In this document: piece after piece, positions 53,709 through 62,791 of the stretch
Position numbering within the stretch: position 1 is the first letter of the stretch
Layout: each line of letters opens with the position of its first letter
NCBI RefSeq assembly: GCF_029589495.1
Contig: NZ_JAAIVF010000005.1
Location: 1-64,000 of the forward strand
Source: Speluncibacter jeojiensis
GTDB lineage: Bacteria > Actinomycetota > Actinomycetes > Mycobacteriales > Mycobacteriaceae
Reading direction: 5' to 3'
DNA: 64,000 bases
Made by a program: the position numbers and the translations under genes
The notes under the pieces: model-generated
What the model saw: the letters and a program-made list of their open reading frames with translations, nothing else
Databases searched by the model: none
Told to the model about the DNA's origin: nothing

Positions 53709-54827
53709 TCAGGCGGGCACGGCGGCCAGGTGCGCGCCGAGCCGGCGCAGCTGTTCACTGGCCGAGCCGAGCGCGAACTCGGCGTGCTTGGCGGCCAGGA
53801 AGTAGCGGTGCACCGGGTGGTCACGGTCCAGGCCGACACCGCCGTGGACGTGGATCACGGTGTGCGCCACACGGTGTCCGGCGTCCGCGGCCCAGAACTT
53901 GGCGGTGCGGATCTCCTCGTCGCCGGGCAGGCCCTCGCTCAGGCTCCACGCTGCCTGCCACATGGACAGCCGCACGCCCTTGATGTCGATGAACGCGTCG
54001 GCGAGCCGCTGTGCGACCGCCTGGAAGCTGCCGATCGGACGGTCGAACTGTTCACGCTCGCGGGCGTAGGCACTGACCAGTTCCAGCGACCGCTCGAGCG
54101 TGCCGAGCTGCTGTGCGCTCAGCCCGACCGTGCCGCGCGCGACGATCCGGTCGACGATCGCCTTGCCCGCGCCGGCGTCGCCGAGGATCCGGTCGGCCCC
54201 GAGGTGGACGCCGGTCAGTTCGACGGAGCCCTCGCTGGAGTAGTCGACGGAGATCTGCCGCTCGATGTGCACGCCCGCGTCGCCGGGCTGGACCAGGAAC
54301 ACGGTCACCCCGTCCGGCGTGGTGGCGGGCACGAGGATCAGGTCGGCGATCGGCGCTGCGGCGACCGTCGTCTTGAATCCGGTGAGAACCCAACCGTCCG
54401 AGGTCTTCTCGGCGGTGGTGACCGGTGCGGACGGGTCGCCGCCCGGCTCCTCGTCCAGTGCGACGGTCAGCACCGCGGCGCCGGTGGCGGCCTTGGCCGC
54501 CCACTCGCGCTGGGGCTCGTCGCCGAACTCGGCGAGCGCGTCGGCTGCCATCACGATCGACGCCAGATAGGGGACCGGGGCGAGCGTGCGCCCCAGCTCG
54601 CGCAGGATCGAGCACTGCTCGAGGATGCCCAGCCCGCCGCCGCCGACGGACTCGGGCAGTGCGGCGGAGAGCACGTCGGCGGCGGCGAGGGCCTGCCACT
54701 GCGGCCGGTCGAATCGGTCCTCGACGCCGTCGAGTTCGGTGAGTCGTTCTGTGGTGCAGAGCTTCTCGCTGATGCTCCGCGTCAGTTGGGCGAGGTCCTG
54801 CTGGGCCTCGGTGAGGGTGAAGTCCAT
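53709..54827 (-). CDS. fadE27: Steroid acyl-CoA dehydrogenase subunit FadE27 (ChsE5 type)
   Basis: A 372-residue acyl-CoA dehydrogenase subunit (PESVGGGGLGILEQCSILRELGRTLAPVP near 60-88, REREQFDRPIGSFQAVAQRLADAFID near 260-285, VHGGVGLDRDHPVHRYFLAAKH near the C-terminus). With FadE26 it forms the alpha2beta2 enzyme ChsE4-ChsE5, which dehydrogenates the sterol side-chain CoA ester in M. tuberculosis. GGAGGA lies 6 nt before the ATG. Second gene of fadE26-fadE27. Confidence 0.88.
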   Translation of the reverse strand: MDFTLTEAQQDLAQLTRSISEKLCTTERLTELDGVEDRFDRPQWQALAAADVLSAALPESVGGGGLGILEQCSILRELGRTLAPVPYLASIVMAADALAEFGDEPQREWAAKAATGAAVLTVALDEEPGGDPSAPVTTAEKTSDGWVLTGFKTTVAAAPIADLILVPATTPDGVTVFLVQPGDAGVHIERQISVDYSSEGSVELTGVHLGADRILGDAGAGKAIVDRIVARGTVGLSAQQLGTLERSLELVSAYAREREQFDRPIGSFQAVAQRLADAFIDIKGVRLSMWQAAWSLSEGLPGDEEIRTAKFWAADAGHRVAHTVIHVHGGVGLDRDHPVHRYFLAAKHAEFALGSASEQLRRLGAHLAAVPA

Positions 54828-54853
54828 GGATGCTCCTCCGGGTGTGTGCGGGC

Positions 54854-56035
54854 TCAGCGCTTGGCTGCGGGCTGGCCGAGGGCGGTCATCGCGATGATGT
54901 CGCGCTGGACCTCGTTGGTACCGCCGCCGAAGGTCAGGATCAGCGACGACCGGTGCATGCGCTCGACCCGGCCGCGCAGCAGCGTGCCCTTCGAGTCCTG
55001 CCGCAGATATGCGTTGGGGCCGAGGACCTCCATCAGCAGACGGTAGGCCTCGGTGGCGAACTCGGTGCCGTAGACCTTGCAGGCGGAGGCGTCGCCGGCG
55101 CTCGGCGCGTTCTCGACGCTCCAGGCGATCTCCCAGTTCATCAGCTTGAGGTACTCGACCTTGGCGTGCACGCGGGCCAGGTTCATCTGGACCCACTCCT
55201 GGTCGATGACCCGCCGGCCATCGCCTAGCTTGGTGTTCTGCGCCCACTCGATGACCTCGCGCAGGCAGCCCTGGATCGGCGCCGCCGACACCAGTGCGAC
55301 GCGCTCGTGGTTGAGCTGGTTGGTCATCAGCGACCAGCCGCCGTTCTCCTCGCCGACGAGTGCCGACGTGGGAACGCGCACGTCCTGGTAGTAGGTCGCG
55401 CTGGTGTCGGGGCCGGCCATCGTGTGCACGGGGGTGTAGGAGAAGCCCTCGGCGGTCGTCGGCACGATGAGCATCGAGATGCCGCGGTGCTTCTTGGCAT
55501 TCGGGTCGGTCCGGCAGGCCAGCCAGACGTAGTCGGCGTAGGCGATCAGCGAGGTCCACATCTTCTGACCGTTGATGACGTAGTCGTCTCCGTCGCGGAC
55601 CGCGTGGGTGCGCAGACTGGCCAGGTCGGTGCCGGAACCCGGCTCGGAGTAGCCGATCGAGAAGTGCAACTCGCCCGCGGCGATCTTCGGCAGGAAGAAC
55701 TTCTTCTGCTCCTCGGTTCCGAAGTGCATGATCGTCGGCGCGACCGAGTTGATCGTCAGGAACGGCACGGGCGCGCCGGCGATGGCGGCCTCGTCGGTGA
55801 AGATGAGCTGGTCGAGCGCCGAGCGTGCCTGGCCGCCGTATTCGGTCGGCCACCCCAGTGCGAGCCAGCCGTCGTGGCCCATCTCCCGCACGATGTCGCG
55901 GTAGACGGTTCCGGAGCCGTACTCGCCCGAGGTGCTGCTCAGTGCCTCGCGGCGCTCCGGCGTGATGAGTTTGGCGAAGTACGCGCGCAGTTCCTCGCGG
56001 AGTCCTTGTTGCTCCGGCGTGTACGTGATCCGCAT
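54854..56035 (-). CDS. fadE26: Steroid acyl-CoA dehydrogenase subunit FadE26 (ChsE4 type)
   Basis: A 393-residue acyl-CoA dehydrogenase (LGWPTEYGGQARSALDQLIF, IGYSEPGSGTDLASLRTHAV, NGQKMWTSLIAYADYVWLACRT, LTFGGGTNEVQRDIIAMTALGQP). It is the larger partner of FadE27 in side-chain beta-oxidation. GGAGG lies 4 nt before the ATG at 56035. The promoter region upstream carries a perfect KstR box at 56077, with a second box 110 nt away serving fdxD. Confidence 0.9.
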   Translation of the reverse strand: MRITYTPEQQGLREELRAYFAKLITPERREALSSTSGEYGSGTVYRDIVREMGHDGWLALGWPTEYGGQARSALDQLIFTDEAAIAGAPVPFLTINSVAPTIMHFGTEEQKKFFLPKIAAGELHFSIGYSEPGSGTDLASLRTHAVRDGDDYVINGQKMWTSLIAYADYVWLACRTDPNAKKHRGISMLIVPTTAEGFSYTPVHTMAGPDTSATYYQDVRVPTSALVGEENGGWSLMTNQLNHERVALVSAAPIQGCLREVIEWAQNTKLGDGRRVIDQEWVQMNLARVHAKVEYLKLMNWEIAWSVENAPSAGDASACKVYGTEFATEAYRLLMEVLGPNAYLRQDSKGTLLRGRVERMHRSSLILTFGGGTNEVQRDIIAMTALGQPAAKR

Positions 56036-56076
56036 GTGACCTCCTGGCGCTGCCCGGCGACCAGAATGGACAGTCC

Positions 56077-56090
56077 TGCAACGCGTTCTA
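56077..56090 (-). promoter_or_regulatory. KstR operator upstream of fadE26
   Basis: TGCAACGCGTTCTA fits TnnAACnnGTTnnA at every fixed base, 42 nt before the fadE26 start. Confidence 0.84.
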
Positions 56091-56186
56091 GTGATGGAAG
56101 GGGGCTCGAGGGCGGTGGCGTCGAGGTCCGCGCCGCGGCGCGTGCGCGGCTGCCCGCCGTTCGCTGCTCCGATCATTGCATACGGG

Positions 56187-56200
56187 TGTAACGCGTTCTA
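56187..56200 (+). promoter_or_regulatory. KstR operator upstream of fdxD
   Basis: TGTAACGCGTTCTA fits the consensus fully. It shares its core AACGCGTTCTAGT with the box at 56077, suggesting the two arose by duplication. Confidence 0.84.
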
Positions 56201-56272
56201 GTCTTAATGCGGAATTTCCGGAGCCGCGTTTCGATGCCCGGCGAACGGTCGATCACGTTGATGGGAGTGTTC

Positions 56273-56461
56273 ATGGAGGTCAGGGTCGACAGGGACCTGT
56301 GCGAGGCCAACGCGGTGTGCTGCGGACTGGCGCCGACGGTGTTCGAGCTGGACGACAACGAGGAGCTGCAGATCAAGGTCGAGCAGGTGCCGGCCGAGCT
56401 CGAGGCGCGGGTGCTCAAGGCGATCGACCGTTGCCCCAAGAATGCGCTGAGCGCGCACTGA
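56273..56461 (+). CDS. fdxD: Ferredoxin FdxD (3Fe-4S type)
   Basis: A 62-residue small ferredoxin of the kind that feeds bacterial P450s. The cluster ligands are Cys10, Cys16 and the late Cys in RCPKNAL near 54, the CX5C...CP pattern of 3Fe-4S proteins; an extra Cys17 adjoins the second ligand. The ATG at 56273 has GGGAG 5 nt upstream; longer starts (56261, 56207) are less likely. In M. tuberculosis fdxD (Rv3503c) lies in the same place. Probable electron donor to the CYP125 enzymes, by inference. Confidence 0.88.
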   Translation: MEVRVDRDLCEANAVCCGLAPTVFELDDNEELQIKVEQVPAELEARVLKAIDRCPKNALSAH

Positions 56462-56477
56462 CATCCTTGCCTCAAAC

Positions 56478-56491
56478 AGGAACAGGTTCTA
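56478..56491 (+). promoter_or_regulatory. KstR operator upstream of the SDR gene
   Basis: AGGAACAGGTTCTA matches the consensus except the first fixed T, with a GAACAGGTTC palindromic core, between fdxD and the SDR gene. Separate control of the SDR is implied. Confidence 0.75.
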
Positions 56492-56554
56492 CAGTGATCC
56501 ACATCATGCGCGAATTGATCTGTGCGCGAATTGATCCGAGAGGGCCTGTGACCG

Positions 56555-57463
56555 TTGAGCAGCAATGAAGTAGTGAGCCTGGAGGGCAAGACCGCGATCG
56601 TCACCGGCGCGGGCGCAGGGCTCGGACGGGCCGAAGCGGTCGGACTGGCACGGGCGGGCGCGTCGGTGGTGATCAACGACATCGCCGACGGCGACCATGT
56701 GGCGCAGACCCTCGCCGAGATCGAATCGGTCGGCTCGAAGGGCGCTTTCGTCGCGGGCGACGTCGGCGAGCGCTCCACCGCGGACGCGATGATGAACACC
56801 GCCCTCGAGCGCTTCGGCTCGGTGGACGTCGTCGTCAACAACGCGGGCATCTGCCGCGACAAGATGCTGTTCTCGATGAGCGACGAGGAATGGGACCTGG
56901 TGCTCAAGGTGCACCTGCGCGGCCACTTCCTGCTCAGTCGCAACGCGGCCACCTACTGGCGCAACAAGTCCAAGGAGGCGGGCGCACCGGTCTTCGGCCG
57001 CCTGATCAACACCTCCTCGGAGGCGGGCCTGCTCGGCCCCGCGGGGCAGCCCAACTACGGCGCCGCGAAGGCGGGCATCACTGCGCTGACGTTGTCGGCC
57101 GCGCGTGGCCTGTCGCGGTACGGCGTCACCGCCAACGCGATCTGCCCGCGGGCGCGGACCGACATGACGGCCGGCGTCTTCGGGGATGCTCCCGAGGGTG
57201 AGATCGATCCGCTGGCTCCCGAGCATGTCGCCAACTTGGTGTCCTACCTCGCCTCGCCGTCCGCGGCGGCGGTCAACGGGCAGGTCTTCGTGGTCTACGG
57301 GCCGATGGTCGCACTCATGGCGGCCCCGACCGTCGAGCGGCGTTTCGACGCGTCCGGAGTGAGCTGGTCGCCGGAGGCGTTGGCCGGCGAGATGGGCGGG
57401 TACTTCGCCGATCGCGATCCGGAGAAGACCTTCTCCGCGTCGCAGGCGCTCAAGCTGGACTGA
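56555..57463 (+). CDS. SDR dehydrogenase, Rv3502c-like (HSD17B4 type)
   Basis: A 302-residue SDR with TGAGAGLGRAEA near 17-28, NNAGICRDKML near 95-105, and Tyr-x3-Lys in NYGAAKAG near 168-175. A long C-terminal extension is shared with the SDR at 35170-36087, to which it is clearly related. In the sterol pathway this family oxidises 3-hydroxyacyl-CoA side chains. Start uncertain: TTG 56555 behind AGAGGG, or GTG 56573 closer to the fold. A terminator follows at 57527. Confidence 0.82.
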   Translation: MSSNEVVSLEGKTAIVTGAGAGLGRAEAVGLARAGASVVINDIADGDHVAQTLAEIESVGSKGAFVAGDVGERSTADAMMNTALERFGSVDVVVNNAGICRDKMLFSMSDEEWDLVLKVHLRGHFLLSRNAATYWRNKSKEAGAPVFGRLINTSSEAGLLGPAGQPNYGAAKAGITALTLSAARGLSRYGVTANAICPRARTDMTAGVFGDAPEGEIDPLAPEHVANLVSYLASPSAAAVNGQVFVVYGPMVALMAAPTVERRFDASGVSWSPEALAGEMGGYFADRDPEKTFSASQALKLD

Positions 57464-57526
57464 GGCCGCTGCGGCCTCGGCGTTCTTCCGTGTCATCTCG
57501 CGCGATTCCACGCGCAGTCTTCAGGT

Positions 57527-57567
57527 ACGACACCCCGCGCCCGGTGCGACCGGGCGCGGGGTGTCGT
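57527..57567 (+). terminator. Terminator before the mce4 operon
   Basis: An 18-bp perfect stem (57527-57544 with 57550-57567) has a 5-nt loop. Apart from this stem and the KstR box, the 343-nt stretch 57464-57806 holds no gene; 57590-57720 is notably AT-richer than its surroundings and probably contains the mce4 promoter. Confidence 0.85.
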
Positions 57568-57691
57568 GCGACGATCATCTCGGTTTCCTGGGCCCGGATT
57601 GTGATCTACACAGTCTATTTGGCCGTGAAACTTGTATCTGTTATAGGCCGCAATCTGCGGTCTCAACTGCACTTTCTTGCATCTTTGACTC

Positions 57692-57705
57692 GCGAACACG
57701 TTCTA
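57692..57705 (+). promoter_or_regulatory. KstR operator of the mce4 operon
   Basis: GCGAACACGTTCTA matches TnnAACnnGTTnnA except the first fixed base, 101 nt before yrbE4A. A TTACTAT sequence immediately downstream (57706-57712) could be the -10. Confidence 0.78.
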
Positions 57706-57806
57706 GTTACTATGGCCCGGATCACAAACCGGCGCACGGCGTCCGTGAAGTCGAACACACAACCTGTACGGTCTGAGCGGACCGCTGACGATTGGGAGGA
57801 GGGCTG

Positions 57807-58571
57807 GTGAAGAACCTCCTTGTCGTGCCGACTCGCGCCGTCGGTGGATTCTTCGCGTTGTCGCTGGACACCTTCCGGTTCACGTTCGCCCGGCCGTGGC
57901 AGGTACGGGAGTTCATCGAGCAGTCGTGGTTCATCGCGCGAGTGTCGATGATCCCCACGGTGCTGGTGGCCGTGCCGTTCACCGTGTTGGTCAGCTTCAC
58001 GCTCAACATCCTGCTCCGGGAGATCGGCGCCGCCGACCTCAGCGGCGCGGGCGCGGCGTTCGGCACGATCAGCCAGGTGGGCCCGATGGTGACGGTGCTC
58101 ATCGTCGCCGGCGCGGGTGCGACGGCGATCTGTGCGGACCTGGGTGCCAGAACGATTCGTGAAGAGATCGACGCGATGGAAGTCCTCGGCATCGACCCGG
58201 TCAAGAGACTGGTCGTGCCGCGCGTCTATGCGTCGATGATCGTGGCCCTGCTGCTCAACGCGATGGTGTCGACCATCGGCATCTTCGGTGGCTTCGTCTT
58301 CTCGGTGTTCCTCCAGGGTGTCAACCCCGGTGCGTTCGTCAACGGCATCACGCTGCTCACCCACCTGCCCGATCTGATCCTGTCCGAGGTGAAGGCCGGA
58401 TTGTTCGGCCTGGTCGCCGGCCTGGTGGCCTGCTACAAGGGCCTGACCGTCAAGGGCGGACCGAAGAGTGTGGGCGACGCGGTCAACGAGACCGTCGTGT
58501 TCGCCTTCATGGCGCTGTTCGTCATCGACGTCATCCTCACCGCGGTCGGCATCAAGGTAACGGCGGGCTGA
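57807..58571 (+). CDS. yrbE4A: Mce4 importer permease YrbE4A
   Basis: A 254-residue MlaE-family integral membrane protein with about five hydrophobic segments (near 45-70, 90-105, 145-170, 190-215, 230-250). The conserved cytoplasmic loop GARTIREEIDAMEVLGIDPVKRLVVPRV would couple to the MceG ATPase. GTG start with GGAGG 7 nt upstream; a TTG 15 nt earlier is rejected. First gene of the Mce4 sterol uptake operon. The ATPase gene is not in the window. Confidence 0.93.
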   Translation: MKNLLVVPTRAVGGFFALSLDTFRFTFARPWQVREFIEQSWFIARVSMIPTVLVAVPFTVLVSFTLNILLREIGAADLSGAGAAFGTISQVGPMVTVLIVAGAGATAICADLGARTIREEIDAMEVLGIDPVKRLVVPRVYASMIVALLLNAMVSTIGIFGGFVFSVFLQGVNPGAFVNGITLLTHLPDLILSEVKAGLFGLVAGLVACYKGLTVKGGPKSVGDAVNETVVFAFMALFVIDVILTAVGIKVTAG

Positions 58572-58575
58572 CCTC

Positions 58576-59421
58576 ATGGCATTGGCAATGAAGTTCCCGC
58601 GCACCCGGCGGCGGATTCAGCACACGTCGGACTGGGTCGACAGGCTCGGCGAGCAGGCACGCTTCTACTGGCAGGCGATCGCGCACGCGCCCCGCGCGGT
58701 CATGCACTACCGCCGCGAGACCCTGCGCCTGATCGCGGAGATCAGCATGGGCACAGGTGCGCTCGCGGTCATCGGTGGCACCGTCGTGATCGTCGGCTTC
58801 CTGACCCTGATGTCCGGCGGCGTCATCGCGATCCAGGGCTACAGCTCGCTCGGCAACATCGGTGTCGAAGCGCTGACGGGCTTCCTGTCCGCGTTCATCA
58901 ACGTGCGCATCGCCGCGCCGGTCATCGCGGGTATCGGCCTGGCAGCCACTATCGGCGCCGGTTCGACCGCGCAACTCGGCGCCATGCGCGTGAGCGAGGA
59001 GATCGACGCGCTCGAGGCGATGGCGATCCACTCGGTCCGCTATCTGGTCAGCACCCGCGTGGTCGCCGGCATGATCGCCGTCATCCCGCTGTACTCGCTC
59101 GCGGTCATCGCCTCGTTCCTCGCCAGCCGGTTCGCGACCGTGCAGATCTACGGGCAGTCCGGCGGCGTGTACGACCACTACTTCTCCACGTTCCTGATCC
59201 CGACCGACATCCTCTGGTCGTTCTTCCAGGCGATCGCCATGGCGATCGTGGTGATGCTGGTGCACACGTACTACGGCTACACGGCCAGCGGCGGTCCTGC
59301 GGGAGTCGGTGTGGCCGTGGGCAATGCGGTACGAACATCACTGATCTGTGTCGTCACGGTGACACTGCTGATCTCGTTGGCCATCTACGGCACGTCCGGC
59401 AACTTCAACTTGTCGGGATAG
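58576..59421 (+). CDS. yrbE4B: Mce4 importer permease YrbE4B
   Basis: A 281-residue second MlaE-type permease, 4 nt after yrbE4A. It has a longer N-terminal cytoplasmic/amphipathic stretch (1-55) and the coupling loop RVSEEIDALEAMAIHSVRYLVSTRVVAG near 140-167. The two permeases form the membrane channel through which the Mce4 proteins deliver cholesterol. Confidence 0.93.
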   Translation: MALAMKFPRTRRRIQHTSDWVDRLGEQARFYWQAIAHAPRAVMHYRRETLRLIAEISMGTGALAVIGGTVVIVGFLTLMSGGVIAIQGYSSLGNIGVEALTGFLSAFINVRIAAPVIAGIGLAATIGAGSTAQLGAMRVSEEIDALEAMAIHSVRYLVSTRVVAGMIAVIPLYSLAVIASFLASRFATVQIYGQSGGVYDHYFSTFLIPTDILWSFFQAIAMAIVVMLVHTYYGYTASGGPAGVGVAVGNAVRTSLICVVTVTLLISLAIYGTSGNFNLSG

Positions 59422-59433
59422 GGGGAGACGTAG

Positions 59434-60609
59434 ATGAGTGCACCCGCAGGTAAGCGGCAACACAACAAGCTGGCGGCCTTCATCTTGGTCGCCGGGATGG
59501 CCGGCATCGTCGCGATCGCCTTCACGATGTTCGCCGGGGGCTTCACCTCCACGGTGCCGGTCACCGTCACCGCTGACCGATCCGGCCTGGTGCTGGAGAA
59601 GGACGCGAAGGTCAAGATGCGCGGCGTCGTCGTCGGGCACGTCAAGGACGTCCGCCAGGACCTCGGCGGCGCGGTGCTCGACCTGGCGATGGATCCGTCG
59701 AAGCTCAGCCTGATCCCGTCGAACGCGAAGGTGGACATCGCCTCCACCACCGTGTTCGGCGCGAAGACCGTGAACTTCTCGGAGCCGAAGGATCCGTCCC
59801 CAGATCACCTGCAGCCGGGCGCGACCGTGGGCGCGAACAACGTCACGGTCGAGTTCAACACGCTGTTCCAGAACCTGCAGTCGGTGCTCACCGCGGTGCA
59901 ACCGGAGAAGCTCAACGCGACCCTCGGCGCCATCTCGACCGCGCTGCAGGGGCAGGGCAAGCCGCTGGGCGAGACGCTGGTCAAGGCGGACAAATACCTG
60001 GCCGACATGAGCCCGAGCCTGCCGGCACTGGAGACGGACATCAGGAAGGCCGCCCGGGTCAGCGACATCTACGCCGGCGCCGCGCCGGACGTGATGAAGA
60101 TCCTCGACAACGGCACCGCGTTCGGCAACACGATCACCGACGAGAAGGACAACTTCAACACGCTGCTGCTCAACGTGATCGGCTTGGCCAACACGGGCAG
60201 TGACCTGATGAACTCGAGCGGCCAGAAGCTGGTGTCGGCGACGAACCTGCTGACCCCGACGACCGGACTGGTGAGCCAGTACCACGAGGTACTGACCTGC
60301 TTCCTGGACGGTCTGAGCAACGCGTTGCCACAGGCGAACAAGGCGTTCGGTGGTTCGCAGCCGGGCCTGAACCTGGTGTCGGGCTTCCTGCTCGGTGCCC
60401 CGCCCTACAGCTACAAGACCAACCTGCCGAAGGTGAACGCCAAGAACGCGCCGAACTGCTACGGGCTGCCCTGGGTCGATCCGACCAAGAACGCCCCGTA
60501 CGTGGTCACGGACTCCGGTGTGAACCCGACGGTGACCAAGCCGCGCGTGAACACCCCGTCGCTGTGGGCGTTCCTGCTCGGTCCGCCTCCTCCGGGATTC
60601 AGTTGGTGA
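59434..60609 (+). CDS. mce4A: Mce4A, MlaD-domain sterol uptake protein
   Basis: A 391-residue protein with a membrane anchor at about 14-36. An MlaD domain spans about 40-120 (TVTADRSGLVLEKDAKVKMRGVVVGHVKDV), followed by a long helical segment with heptad-like repeats that would form the tunnel of an Mce hexamer. It ends Pro-rich. GGGGGAG precedes the ATG. Third gene of the mce4 operon. Confidence 0.93.
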   Translation: MSAPAGKRQHNKLAAFILVAGMAGIVAIAFTMFAGGFTSTVPVTVTADRSGLVLEKDAKVKMRGVVVGHVKDVRQDLGGAVLDLAMDPSKLSLIPSNAKVDIASTTVFGAKTVNFSEPKDPSPDHLQPGATVGANNVTVEFNTLFQNLQSVLTAVQPEKLNATLGAISTALQGQGKPLGETLVKADKYLADMSPSLPALETDIRKAARVSDIYAGAAPDVMKILDNGTAFGNTITDEKDNFNTLLLNVIGLANTGSDLMNSSGQKLVSATNLLTPTTGLVSQYHEVLTCFLDGLSNALPQANKAFGGSQPGLNLVSGFLLGAPPYSYKTNLPKVNAKNAPNCYGLPWVDPTKNAPYVVTDSGVNPTVTKPRVNTPSLWAFLLGPPPPGFSW

Positions 60610-60617
60610 GGACGACA

Positions 60618-61637
60618 ATGCGCGCTACAACTATCAAACTGCTTGTCTTCGCCACCGTGATGGTGCTGATCTTCGCCGGGCTCGTCGTGGTGTTCAGCCA
60701 ATACCGTTCCGGCGACACCAAGGGTTACCACGCAGTGTTCTCGGATGCCTCGGGACTCAAAAAGGGCGACAAGGTCCGGATCTCCGGGGTCGTCGTCGGC
60801 AGCGTCACCGGTGTCTCCATCAACGGGGTCGACCAGGCGGCCGTCAACTTCAACGCCGACGCCAAGTACCCACTGCTGCAGAGCACACACGCGGACGTGC
60901 GGTACGAGAACCTGACCGGCGACCGGTACCTGGAACTGACCCAGGCGCCCGGCTCGGCCAAGGAACTCGGGGCGGGCGGGACCATCCCGGCCTCGCAGAC
61001 CGCACCGGCGCTCGATCTGGACGTGCTGCTCGGCGGGTTCAAGCCGCTGTTCAGCGCGCTCGACCCCGACCAGGTCAACAGGCTGGCCGCGTCGCTGCTG
61101 CAGGTGCTGCAGGGTCAGGGCAACACGTTGGTGTCGCTGCTCAGCGGCACCAGCGAGTTCACCAAGACGCTCGCCGACCGGGACCAGCTTATCGGTGAGG
61201 TCATCAACAACCTGAACACAGTGCTGGGCACCGTCGACAAGCACAACGACCAGTTCTCGGACATCATCAACAACCTGCAGCAGGTGATCAGCCAGCTGGC
61301 GGCGAGCCGGGACCCGGTGGCGAACTCGCTGACCGACATCGATCACGCGACGGGGACGTTGGCCTCGCTGCTGACCGACACCCGGCCGAACATCAAGGAC
61401 GACGTCAATCAGTTGAACCGCACCATGAGTGTGCTCAACGCGGATTCGTCGCAGAAGGAACTGAACTGGGTGCTCGAGAACATGCCGGCCGCCTACCGGC
61501 AGCTGGTGCGGGTCGGTTCCTACGGATCGTTCTTCAACTTCTATGTCTGCAAGATGGCGTTCCAGTTCGACGGGCTCGGCGGCAAGCCGATGACGCTCGT
61601 GATGCATGAGCAGAAGACGGGGAGGTGTGCGCCATGA
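60618..61637 (+). CDS. mce4B: Mce4B, MlaD-domain sterol uptake protein
   Basis: A 339-residue Mce protein with an N-terminal anchor (about 8-28) and an MlaD domain (YHAVFSDASGLKKGDKVRISGVVVGSVTGVSI, about 37-70). A helical tunnel region (about 140-300) precedes a C-terminal GSFFNFYVC motif. The ATG at 60618 is preceded by GAGGA; the in-frame start at 60564 lies inside mce4A and is unlikely. ATGA overlap with mce4C. Confidence 0.92.
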   Translation: MRATTIKLLVFATVMVLIFAGLVVVFSQYRSGDTKGYHAVFSDASGLKKGDKVRISGVVVGSVTGVSINGVDQAAVNFNADAKYPLLQSTHADVRYENLTGDRYLELTQAPGSAKELGAGGTIPASQTAPALDLDVLLGGFKPLFSALDPDQVNRLAASLLQVLQGQGNTLVSLLSGTSEFTKTLADRDQLIGEVINNLNTVLGTVDKHNDQFSDIINNLQQVISQLAASRDPVANSLTDIDHATGTLASLLTDTRPNIKDDVNQLNRTMSVLNADSSQKELNWVLENMPAAYRQLVRVGSYGSFFNFYVCKMAFQFDGLGGKPMTLVMHEQKTGRCAP

Positions 61638-62791
61638 GTCGCTTGAGTCGTATCCGTGAGATGCCGCGCTTCCGCGACATGAACCCGGTTCCGATCGCGG
61701 TGGTCGGACTGGTGCTGACCTTCCTGGTCGTGCTCGCATCGCTGCAGTACGACCGGCTGCCGTTCCTCAACTCCAGCGCCACCTATCAGGCGGCCTTCAC
61801 CGATGCGGCCGGGCTGGCCTCGGGTGACGACGTGGTGGTCGCCGGCATCAAGGTCGGCACGGTCCGCGGCATCGCGCTGGACGGCAATCAGGTGGTCGCC
61901 ACCTTCACCGTCGACAAGGACATCAAGCTCGGCGACGACACCGCCGCCGACATCAAGACCGCCTCGCTGCTGGGCAAGCGCGAGTTGCGGGTCCGGCCCG
62001 AGGGACAGGGCAAGCTGACCAAGGACCAGGTGATCCCGACGACCCGGACCACCACTCCCTACTCGCTCAACAGCGCGCTCGGCGACCTGACCGACACGAT
62101 CAGCGCGATCGACACGAAGACCGTGAACAAGTCGCTGTCGGCCTTCTCGGACTCGCTCAAGGACACGCCTCCGGAGCTGCGTTCCGCGCTCGACGGGGTC
62201 ACCGCGCTCTCGGAGTCGCTGAACAAGCGCGACGAAAGCCTCAAGGAGCTGCTCAAGAACGCCAACGGCGTGACCGGGGTGCTCGCCAAGCGCAGCGACC
62301 AGCTCAACGCGCTCGTCGTCGACGGCAATTCGCTGTTCTCGCAACTCGACGACCGTAAGCAGGTGCTCAACGAGTTGATCGTCAACATCGGGGCGGTGTC
62401 CCGCCAGCTGACCGGCTTCGTGCAGGACAACGAGCAGCAGATGAAGCCGACGCTGGACAAGCTCAACAGCGTGCTGGCGATCCTGGAGAAGAACCGGGAC
62501 AACATCGGCCAGTCACTCGACGGCGTGACCAAGTACGAGTACGCGCTGGGCGAGTCGGTGGGCAGTGGTCCGTACTTCCAGGCCTACGTGCAGAACCTGG
62601 TCAACCTCGGTCCCCAGGGACTACCCAACACCGATTGGCTCAAGCCGTTCCTGCGGGCCAACGCGAACAAGACACCGCCGGCGGCGAAGCCCGCGAACGG
62701 CACGGCGAAGCCGAAGCCGGCTTCCGGCAACGGTGCGGCGCCGAAGCCCGCGTCCGGTGACGGTGCGTCCGGTGGAACGGGAGGTCGCTGA
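61634..62791 (+). CDS. mce4C: Mce4C, MlaD-domain sterol uptake protein
   Basis: A 385-residue Mce protein with an anchor at about 20-40 and an MlaD domain (YQAAFTDAAGLASGDDVVVAGIKVGTVRGIAL). The helical region is rich in NxxLxxL-like repeats, and a distinctive low-complexity Lys/Pro/Ala/Gly tail covers about 345-385. GGAGG lies 8 nt before the ATG. Coupled to both neighbours (ATGA and TGATG). Confidence 0.92.
   Translation: MSRLSRIREMPRFRDMNPVPIAVVGLVLTFLVVLASLQYDRLPFLNSSATYQAAFTDAAGLASGDDVVVAGIKVGTVRGIALDGNQVVATFTVDKDIKLGDDTAADIKTASLLGKRELRVRPEGQGKLTKDQVIPTTRTTTPYSLNSALGDLTDTISAIDTKTVNKSLSAFSDSLKDTPPELRSALDGVTALSESLNKRDESLKELLKNANGVTGVLAKRSDQLNALVVDGNSLFSQLDDRKQVLNELIVNIGAVSRQLTGFVQDNEQQMKPTLDKLNSVLAILEKNRDNIGQSLDGVTKYEYALGESVGSGPYFQAYVQNLVNLGPQGLPNTDWLKPFLRANANKTPPAAKPANGTAKPKPASGNGAAPKPASGDGASGGTGGR

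Noticed and set aside
53353-53983. Overlapping frames around the fadD19 flavoprotein and fadE27 ends
   Set aside because: They read across a clear terminator and opposite coding genes, with Arg-rich meaningless translations.
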